From CAYSWH01 sp964434775 (GTDB lineage: Bacteria > Patescibacteriota > JACMRA01), in assembly GCA_964434775.1 (NCBI GenBank), contig CAYSWH010000019.1, positions 1 to 33,497 of the forward strand: a DNA stretch of 33,497 nucleotides. The letters are read 5' to 3'. Positions 15,921 to 22,214 of this stretch are shown here, piece after piece; position 1 is the first letter of the stretch, and each line of letters begins with the position of its first letter. The notes below the pieces were generated by a model. The model was given only the letters and a program-made list of their open reading frames with translations, was not told where the DNA came from and did no database searches. The position numbers and the translations under genes are program-made.

Positions 15921-15949
15921 TTGTCTAAGCTGGGAGAGCGATTTAAATA
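15921..15949 (+). promoter_or_regulatory. Probable promoter for the yibE/F gene
   Basis: TTGTCT (15921-15926) and TAAATA (15944-15949) are 17 bases apart. Transcription would begin within about 4 bases of the ATG at 15960, giving a leaderless or nearly leaderless mRNA. Confidence 0.4.
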
Positions 15950-15959
15950 GTATATTAAT

Positions 15960-17264
15960 ATGAGTCACTCGCACGGTTTTCACTTGGAAGAAGAGCATGA
16001 CAATCTTCCCAAAAATAAGTTAAAGAATATAAGTCGGCACTTAGTTCAGCTGTTAATTTCATTGCTTTTGGTTGCCATTACTCCGGTAGCTTTAAATTTT
16101 CTTAGTCAAGACAGGCTGGAGGAAGCAAAAAGTCAAAATCTAGATTATATTCCCTCCGAGTCACAATATTTTAGGGCGGAGGTGACAGAGATAATAGAAG
16201 AAAATATTGAAGAAGGTTTAACCGGAACTCCTACCACTACTCAAAAAGTGGAAGCAATAATTGTTGAGGGTTCTGAAAAGAATCAGGTCGTTGAAGTAAG
16301 TAAGCAAAATTTGAATAGTAATGAAAATCAAAAGTTGAGCGAAGGAGATAAAATCGTAGTCAGTAAACAGGAGGTAGAAGGAGAAGGGCAGGATTTTTTC
16401 TTTATTAGTGCATATAGACTGGATGGTGTTTATTTAGTAGTAGGCTTTTTCATTCTTTTGGTTGTTCTGTTGGCTGGTCTTAGGGGTATAAGTGCTTTCC
16501 TGGGAATGGTTTTTAGTATTATTGTTTTGGCTCAATTTTTGATTCCGGAAATAATAACCGGACAAAATGTTCTACTAATTACTTTTATTACCAGTCTGGT
16601 AATTCTACTTGTGTCTCTGTACCTCTCTCATGGTTTCAATAAAAGAACCACGGTAGCAATAGCCAGCAGTATGATTTCAATCACTATCGCTACATTAGCA
16701 GCCATTTTGGTCGTGGACTTTACAAGGCTAACCGGTATGTCCTCAGAAGAAGTAATGCAACTTCAGGCAACTAAGTTAACTAGTAACCTTAATATGCAAG
16801 GACTTCTCTTAAGCGGAATAATTATTGGGTGTTTGGGTGTTTTAGATGATGTTACAACAGCACAGGCAGCCGCAATCGAGCAAATAAGTAGGGCTAATCC
16901 AAAATTGGATTTTAAAGAGCTTTTCTTTAGGGGTATTAAAATAGGCCATGAACACTCAATATCGATGGTTAATACTTTAGCAATGGCTTATGCAGGATCT
17001 TCTCTTCCTTTGCTGCTTCTTTTTACAATTTATAATTCTGCACCTCTTTGGGTTACAATTAATAACGAGATAATTTCAGAGGAAATAATCAGAGCTTTAA
17101 TAGGAAGTATTTGCTTGTTACTTTCTGTACCGATTGTGACAATCTTATCGGCCAGGTTTTTGCGTCACCGTGAAGACAAACCAAACTCGGATGATCATAG
17201 CGATGATATCACAATTCCCAAGGATTTACTTCAAAAAAAGAATAAAATTGTGGATGTAATGTAA
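15960..17264 (+). CDS. YibE/F family multipass membrane protein
   Basis: The 434-residue protein starts with a His-rich cytoplasmic segment (MSHSHGFH), one transmembrane helix at about 28-48, and an extracytoplasmic domain at about 55-150 that resembles the beta-rich domain of YibE. It then has about seven transmembrane helices. The conserved YibE/F core is visible: FISAYRLDG before the helices, GIIIGCLGVLDDVTTAQAA near 280-298, GIKIGHEHSISMVNTLAMAY, and the Gly/Ser-rich following helix. The family's function is unsettled; it is widespread in Gram-positive and candidate-phylum bacteria and is suggested to be a transporter. It is divergent from galU and convergent with the pseudouridine synthase gene. 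Confidence 0.9.
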   Translation: MSHSHGFHLEEEHDNLPKNKLKNISRHLVQLLISLLLVAITPVALNFLSQDRLEEAKSQNLDYIPSESQYFRAEVTEIIEENIEEGLTGTPTTTQKVEAIIVEGSEKNQVVEVSKQNLNSNENQKLSEGDKIVVSKQEVEGEGQDFFFISAYRLDGVYLVVGFFILLVVLLAGLRGISAFLGMVFSIIVLAQFLIPEIITGQNVLLITFITSLVILLVSLYLSHGFNKRTTVAIASSMISITIATLAAILVVDFTRLTGMSSEEVMQLQATKLTSNLNMQGLLLSGIIIGCLGVLDDVTTAQAAAIEQISRANPKLDFKELFFRGIKIGHEHSISMVNTLAMAYAGSSLPLLLLFTIYNSAPLWVTINNEIISEEIIRALIGSICLLLSVPIVTILSARFLRHREDKPNSDDHSDDITIPKDLLQKKNKIVDVM

Positions 17265-17308
17265 GTTAACAATTAAAAGATTGATTATCATGATTACAAA
17301 AGCCTTGA

Positions 17309-18070
17309 CTAATCGTTAGTCGATGAGACTATGTGAGTAGAAACAGCTTCTATAATTCCGTTTTTAAAAAGTTTTGGAGACAGCTCATATTTTCCTTGTC
17401 TAATTCTAATTAATCGGTAAACTTTTTTGTCGACTAGTTTGCACATTTTTCTTATTTGATTATTTCTACCTTCACTTAAAGCAAAAAAGTACCAATACCC
17501 TTTTGGGTTTAATTTCAGAAAAGAGTACTTCTTTAGCATGGTATTTGAGGTAAGTGTAATTTGAATTGGTCGAAGTTTGTAATTGTCCAAAATCACTCCT
17601 CTCTCTAAACTTTTTCTTTCTTTTTCAGAAAACCTTTTATCAATATTTACTAAATATGTTTTAGTGTGTCCGAACTTGGGGTGGGTCAACTCATTAATTA
17701 AAAGTCCGTCATTACTTAGTATCAGCAGGCCTTCACTGAGATAGTCCAATCTTCCTGCAGGATTTAGTGAATGATAAATTTTCGGAAGGTAATTATAAAT
17801 TGTTTTTTTGTCGCTATCTCTTTTTTTGCCGGTGATAGCAAAAGGCGGCTTGTAAAAAAGAATTGTTTGATTTTCTTTATTATCTGAATAAGCTAACTTT
17901 TTCCAATTTTGTTGAAAAAAAACCTCTACTGTGTCTTTCTCTTCAACCAGAGTATTTAAGGCGGCTTGTTTCCCGTTTATTTTCACCAAACCTTGTGTAA
18001 TGTACTTTTCGGCACTTCTTCTTGAAAGAGGGAGGTGTTTAGCCAGGTACTGATTGATTCGATAGGGCAT
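17309..18070 (-). CDS. RsuA/RluB-family pseudouridine synthase
   Basis: These enzymes convert a uridine in 16S or 23S rRNA to pseudouridine. Residues about 1-50 form an S4 RNA-binding domain (INQYLAKHLPLSRRSAEKYI). The catalytic domain follows, with LFYKPP near 71-76, the signature AGRLDYLSEGLLILSNDG with the catalytic Asp109, then KTYLV, and NNQIRKMC near the C-terminus, which matches the family's NHQIRRM motif. The protein has 253 residues. Which rRNA position it modifies cannot be told; RluB or RluF-like activity is as likely as RsuA. The gene sits downstream of a terminator that closes the 770-aa gene, so it is transcribed separately. Confidence 0.9.
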   Translation of the reverse strand: MPYRINQYLAKHLPLSRRSAEKYITQGLVKINGKQAALNTLVEEKDTVEVFFQQNWKKLAYSDNKENQTILFYKPPFAITGKKRDSDKKTIYNYLPKIYHSLNPAGRLDYLSEGLLILSNDGLLINELTHPKFGHTKTYLVNIDKRFSEKERKSLERGVILDNYKLRPIQITLTSNTMLKKYSFLKLNPKGYWYFFALSEGRNNQIRKMCKLVDKKVYRLIRIRQGKYELSPKLFKNGIIEAVSTHIVSSTND

Positions 18071-18090
18071 TTTTAATTAATTGAAACAAA

Positions 18091-18120
18091 ATACAAAGCT
18101 ATATTTAATTTAAAAGTCAA
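18091..18120 (-). promoter_or_regulatory. Possible promoter for the pseudouridine synthase gene
   Basis: On the minus strand TTGACT (18115-18120) and TTGTAT (18091-18096) are 18 bases apart. The -10 match is weak. The ATG is at 18070. Confidence 0.35.
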
Positions 18121-18150
18121 TCTTTCTTAATTGTATCATTAAAAAATCTA

Positions 18151-18175
18151 TAAAAAAAGCACCAATAAAGGTGCT
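18151..18175 (-). terminator. Intrinsic terminator after the 770-aa gene
   Basis: Read on the minus strand, AGCACC and GGTGCT pair as a perfect 6-bp stem around a TTTATT loop, followed directly by six or seven T residues. It lies about 34 bases after the stop codon at 18209. Confidence 0.85.
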
Positions 18176-18208
18176 GTATAAATTAATAAGGATAAGTACA
18201 ACTGGGGT

Positions 18209-20521
18209 TTATCTAAATGGATTAAATACACTTTGCTTTGGTTGGTTCTGTCTCGGTTGTTGTTGGTTGTTTTGAGGTTGACTTTTTCCTCCTTCGTTAC
18301 TTGGGATCTGGGGTTTAGCCTGCTCCGGATTGGACTGAATAGCTTTGGCAATAATTTCATCTTTTGCGGTGTCAACTATCTCGTCAAGAATTGAGTTATT
18401 AATATTATCTGCGTTTTCCGGGGCTTCTTTCATGGCAGCAGCAACCACTGTCAGCAAGTCGTTAAGAGGGAGGTGAACTCCGTCCTCAGGTTCTTTTTCC
18501 AACTGTTCAGAAATCTCTTGAGGAGTCAATTTTTTGGCTAACATGAAGTTAACAATTCCTAAAACGGTATCTAGTGCATGCTTTAGGTCCTTATCAACAT
18601 TTTCTCCAAAAACCGAAACTACTCGTAGGCCCTCTTGTGCATATTGAAGAACTACGGTTACATTTCCAAAGGCGTTGGTTTGAACTAACTGTTCTAATTT
18701 TAATGTATACTTTGACATAGAATTACTTATTTTATCATCATAATTTACTGATTGCTGTTTAATATCAACACTCTTACCATAAGAATGTATCACATTTTTT
18801 TCATCTTGTAAAATGCTTTTTTTTTCCTCGTTTAATCTTTGGATTTGCTTTTCCAAATCGAGTATTTTTTGATTTAGTTCAGTATTTTTGTTACTTAAAT
18901 TTTTATTATCCTCTTTCAATTTTTCTGTTTGCTGGAAGACTTTTTGATTAGATTCGCTCAGGTTTTGCTCTTTTAAACTATTTATTTCTTGTGAGTGCTG
19001 AGTCTGTAGATAATTCTTTATATTTTCAACTTCTTTTTCTTTTTCTTCTCTAATTTTGGAAACCTCCTTTTGCAAATTGCTTCTTGTAAGTTTTTCTTGA
19101 GCGGCGGTTTTATTGTATTTGTGAATTAATATTCGAATATAAGTAGAAAGTTTTTTGCTGGTAATTTTTTCCCAACGAAGATTAGAAGGTAAATTCTCTA
19201 CAGATTCGAATAGAAATCCCAAATGCAAAGTTGAATCGGTGCGCCCTTTTTCTTTGGAGGTAGCGCTTCCGATTTCTTTAATTAGTCTTGTTTTGATTCC
19301 ATATTTATCTTTAACGGCGTGAATAATTGTTCTTTCCGGAGTTGTTTCGGGTTTTAATTCTTGTCCTGGCAGTTCCAATTTACCCCCATTGTCGGATTCG
19401 GTTAAAATATGAGTTCCGGATTCATTAAAGATAAGTGTGTGCACTTTATTTGCAGGTCTGAAAGACTCTATTTTTGATTTCTCGCTATTATTTAGTTTTT
19501 TCAAAATTTCTTCCAAATCTACTGTTTCCAGGTCAATTTCTCCCCAGAGATAATTCTCAATAGTCTCGTTATTTCCTGTTAGTCTGTATTTGTATCGATT
19601 ATCGTTACTAACCACTTCAATTATTTGATAAACCTTTCCTCGTCTTGAATTGTCAGAATTTTTGATTTTAACCAGCTCTCCTTCTTGAAAGCGCGGTTCC
19701 GCTTGTACAGCTTCAGGAGTAGTCTTTTGGTTGGCAGAAGAGATTGCTTGTTTGATTTCTTCGGATCTCTCGGATTTTTGACCTGTCTCTTGGGGGGTCA
19801 CTTTAGTTTCTCGATCACCCCAGATTTGCCATTCGTAGTTGGGCGGATAAGAAAGCAGGTGACTGTTTCTTCTGGGAACTATTTCAAATTTGCTTTGTTG
19901 AATTGATTTTTGGTCCCATTCTTCCGAAATTTCCAAACCGTTTTTAATCTCACCGTTTTCCACATTATACCAGTACTCAAAAGATTTTGGCCTTAGGCTC
20001 TTTTTTATGTTACTCCAAGATCCACAGCTTCCTTTTTCCTCAGCTAAAGACTCACTGGAGCGATAAGCATTACTACTTATAAAACTACCTAAATTGTCTA
20101 TTTCTTCAAGTTCGGAAGAAGGGTTCACTATCTTCAAGTACTCTCTAAAGTCAGCTATACCGAGAGCAATCTTACGATAGCTTTGAACAACTTTTTTGGC
20201 TTCCGGGGTAAAGTTAATACAATCGAGGAGGCTATCCAGGAGACGTACTGAAGTTTCAATGGTTCTTTGCAATTTAGATCTATCCAGTTCGTTTTGTTGA
20301 TCTAAGTGGTTAGTTAAAATAAGTTCGCCGAATGTGGTAAAAGGCGAGTTAATTTGTAATTCTTGATTTTTAGTGACAATCTCTTCTGTTTTATTGTTTA
20401 GAAAGAAGAGTTTTTGGTCGAGTATTTCTTGATACCTTCTTTCCCAATACTTTTTTAATTCCGGGGTATTTTCGGTAGAGGAGGCCAGTTTGATAAGTTC
20501 AAGTTGGGCTGGTCCTGACAT
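18209..20521 (-). CDS. RNR-derived multidomain protein with dead Nudix-like domain, coiled coil and TSCPD-like tail
   Basis: This 770-residue protein is not a known family as a whole. Residues about 43-230 align by eye with the second half of the class I/II ribonucleotide reductase barrel: FGELILTNHL for the CNLGSINL region, SVRLLDSLLD for the VRFLDNVID helix, YRKIALGIADF for RRIGLGVMGFAD, ESLAEEKG, then RRNSHLL before the place of the PTGTIS loop. The catalytic Cys (PCGE in reductases) reads KNQE here, and the N-terminal half is missing. Residues 276-318 look SH3/KOW-like. Residues 359-470 resemble a Nudix domain (LELPGQELKPE) whose REuxEE residues are replaced by HAVKDK. A coiled coil spans about 475-580. 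Residues about 605-678 resemble the TSCPD domain found at the end of B12-dependent reductases, without its Cys. The tail is rich in Gln, Pro and Asn. I infer a non-catalytic nucleotide-binding or scaffold protein. Confidence 0.6.
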   Translation of the reverse strand: MSGPAQLELIKLASSTENTPELKKYWERRYQEILDQKLFFLNNKTEEIVTKNQELQINSPFTTFGELILTNHLDQQNELDRSKLQRTIETSVRLLDSLLDCINFTPEAKKVVQSYRKIALGIADFREYLKIVNPSSELEEIDNLGSFISSNAYRSSESLAEEKGSCGSWSNIKKSLRPKSFEYWYNVENGEIKNGLEISEEWDQKSIQQSKFEIVPRRNSHLLSYPPNYEWQIWGDRETKVTPQETGQKSERSEEIKQAISSANQKTTPEAVQAEPRFQEGELVKIKNSDNSRRGKVYQIIEVVSNDNRYKYRLTGNNETIENYLWGEIDLETVDLEEILKKLNNSEKSKIESFRPANKVHTLIFNESGTHILTESDNGGKLELPGQELKPETTPERTIIHAVKDKYGIKTRLIKEIGSATSKEKGRTDSTLHLGFLFESVENLPSNLRWEKITSKKLSTYIRILIHKYNKTAAQEKLTRSNLQKEVSKIREEKEKEVENIKNYLQTQHSQEINSLKEQNLSESNQKVFQQTEKLKEDNKNLSNKNTELNQKILDLEKQIQRLNEEKKSILQDEKNVIHSYGKSVDIKQQSVNYDDKISNSMSKYTLKLEQLVQTNAFGNVTVVLQYAQEGLRVVSVFGENVDKDLKHALDTVLGIVNFMLAKKLTPQEISEQLEKEPEDGVHLPLNDLLTVVAAAMKEAPENADNINNSILDEIVDTAKDEIIAKAIQSNPEQAKPQIPSNEGGKSQPQNNQQQPRQNQPKQSVFNPFR

Positions 20522-20614
20522 AAAAGATTTTTTAGAAGGGGGTAAGATAATAAGAACTTTTTATAATAAAAGGCACTCCCGGGCGTTTTCCGGAACAAGC
20601 CATTAATTAACTAG

Positions 20615-20643
20615 AGGATAGCACAATTTGTTGTCTTTGGCAA
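20615..20643 (-). promoter_or_regulatory. Promoter for the 770-aa RNR-derived gene
   Basis: On the minus strand TTGCCA (20638-20643) and TATCCT (20615-20620) are 17 bases apart. The leader would be about 90 nt and includes a GC-rich patch (CCGGAAAACGCCCGGG) that is unusual for this AT-rich DNA. Confidence 0.45.
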
Positions 20644-20649
20644 ATACTC

Positions 20650-20678
20650 TTGACATCTTTCTAATCAAGACTTAGAAA
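20650..20678 (+). promoter_or_regulatory. Promoter for ppa-secG
   Basis: A perfect TTGACA (20650-20655) is followed at 17 bases by TAGAAA (20673-20678). It is back to back with the minus-strand promoter at 20615-20643, so the two transcripts diverge from a common region. Confidence 0.45.
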
Positions 20679-20727
20679 ATGAAAGGAATTATTAATATTT
20701 TGAGAATACCGCTAAATCTGGTTGTGT

Positions 20728-21258
20728 ATGCAGATGGAAAATTTGTACTTTTTACCCTCAGGACAAGTTGATGCTTTTAATGTAATTATTGAAATACCTT
20801 ACGGAAGTCAAAATAAATATGAATTAGACCCTAAAACAGGTGCTATTGTCTTGGATAGGGTGTTATATTCAGCAGAATTTTATCCGTTTAATTACGGCTT
20901 TATTCCTTCCACTAAAGCAGCGGATGGTGATGCTTTGGATGTGGCTGTTTTACTTACAAACCCTGTCTCTCCGGGAGTGGTAATTGAATCAAGGGCGATT
21001 GGAATGATTAAGAAAATTGACTCAGGAGATCAGGACAATTGCATTGTTGCCGTTCCTACAAAGGATCCAAGGTTTGCGGATATTGAAGATATCTCCGAAC
21101 TTCCGGAACACAGAATCAAAGAAATTACTGATTTTTTTCAAAATTACAAAAGGTTACAAAACAAAGTTTGCGAGATAGAAGGTGTTTACGGGCATAACCA
21201 AGCAAAAGAGGAAGTTGCCACCCATCTAAATAATTATCCTGAATATAAAGAAGATTAG
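20728..21258 (+). CDS. ppa: Inorganic pyrophosphatase (family I)
   Basis: Ppa hydrolyses pyrophosphate to two phosphates with Mg2+, pulling nucleic-acid and activation reactions forward. The family I signature is present: IEIPYGSQNKYELD near the start, FYPFNYGFIP, DGDALDVAVLL (the metal-binding Asp cluster, with Ala for the usual Pro), then the DSGDQDNCIVAVP segment with further metal ligands, and a YK-type substrate site FFQNYKRL. The length of about 177 residues is normal. Possible starts are TTG 20722, ATG 20728 and ATG 20734; the second or third ATG best fits the family. secG follows after 7 bases and is probably co-transcribed. Confidence 0.95.
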   Translation: MQMENLYFLPSGQVDAFNVIIEIPYGSQNKYELDPKTGAIVLDRVLYSAEFYPFNYGFIPSTKAADGDALDVAVLLTNPVSPGVVIESRAIGMIKKIDSGDQDNCIVAVPTKDPRFADIEDISELPEHRIKEITDFFQNYKRLQNKVCEIEGVYGHNQAKEEVATHLNNYPEYKED

Positions 21259-21265
21259 TAATAAT

Positions 21266-21718
21266 ATGTTTAATTTTGATGCAAGTAGCATAGAAACTTG
21301 GTTTTTGGTCATAGAAATGATTTGTCTAGTTTTGGCAGTTGTTTTTATTTTAATGCAAAACAGAGGAGCGGGACTTTCCGGCTCTTTTGGAGGTAGTGAT
21401 GAAATATATTTAACCCGACGTGGTATTGAAAAGAGTGTAGTTCAGCTAACTGTGGCTTGTATTACGGTTTTTGTATTTTTGCGTTTTCTTTCCTTTTATC
21501 TGCCCCAAGAAGAAGGTCAGCAAAGTACTCCTTCGACTCCGGACAGCAGTGAAATTGACATTAACCAGCTTCTTCAAGAACAACAACCGACTATTGAAAG
21601 TGTAGAACCAGGTGAATTGGAGAATCAAGAAGTTCAGACTGAAACCGTGCCTATTGAAAACCCCTCTGATCAAGGCCGGGAATCTTCCGAAGGATCTCAA
21701 CCAAATTCTGAAGAGTAA
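21266..21718 (+). CDS. secG: Preprotein translocase subunit SecG with acidic C-terminal tail
   Basis: SecG is the small two-helix subunit of the SecYEG channel. Residues about 11-30 and 57-77 are hydrophobic helices, joined by the conserved cytoplasmic loop with LMQNRGAGLSGSFGG and the following TRRGIEK. The core ends near residue 80. The remaining 70 residues form an acidic, Gln/Glu/Ser/Pro-rich, probably disordered tail that typical SecG (70-110 residues in all) lacks or has only in short form. The gene follows ppa by 7 bases. Confidence 0.92.
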   Translation: MFNFDASSIETWFLVIEMICLVLAVVFILMQNRGAGLSGSFGGSDEIYLTRRGIEKSVVQLTVACITVFVFLRFLSFYLPQEEGQQSTPSTPDSSEIDINQLLQEQQPTIESVEPGELENQEVQTETVPIENPSDQGRESSEGSQPNSEE

Positions 21719-22214
21719 TTATTATTTACTTGTTTTTACAACCTTCTTTTTCGTTACCGATTTTTTGGTGTCGTTCTATTTTCCGATTTAATTTCCTTGT
21801 CGCTGTCTTTTTTCTATTTACTTTTTCTTTTTCCTTAAAACTTTTCTAAGAATATTCAATATTTTTTTGTTTAGGAAAGAGGTTTAGTTAATTAACTATT
21901 TATAGCTAGACTACAACAAAACTAGACATTTCCAAATTTTGCTCAGTCGCTTGCCAAGTTGTCATCCTGGATTATTTCAGGATCTGAATTGAAATAGACT
22001 CGTTGTTTAACTCAAAATTAACCATATGGAATAGGCACAAAAAAATAGGTTTTGCTATGTCTAACGGATGTCGAAACAAATTAGTCGTGACAAGTGTGTA
22101 TAGGTTATGCTCGGACCGACAATATTTCAGGGTTTTGTTTTGGTCAGAGAAAAAAGTGTTGGAGTAAGTGGATTTGGGTGGGTTAATGTTATGAAGGAAA
22201 GCGAAATTAGAATT
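21719..22214. other. Noncoding region with dispersed repeat copy B
   Basis: The 496 bases between two convergent genes hold no plausible CDS. The first 150 bases are very T-rich on the plus strand; several T-runs could aid termination after secG, but no strong stem was seen. Copy B of the dispersed repeat fills 21900-22120. Confidence 0.5.
21900..22120 (-). repeat. Dispersed imperfect repeat, copy B (inverted relative to copy A)
   Basis: Read on the minus strand this element starts with GTCGGTCCGAGCATAACC, matching copy A at 11013-11162, and ends with TGTCTAG and CTATAA as copy A does. The two ends of about 54 bases each match at roughly 85% by eye; the middle is about 70 bases longer than in copy A and unrelated. 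It contains a perfect hairpin, ATCCTG with CAGGAT (21964-21983), in a context like widespread REP-type intergenic repeats. Confidence 0.72.

Noticed and set aside
15775..15959. Structured RNA or riboswitch between galU and the yibE/F gene
   Set aside because: A G-rich patch at 15840-15895 stands out from the AT-rich surroundings, but no conserved riboswitch core or strong stem was identified.
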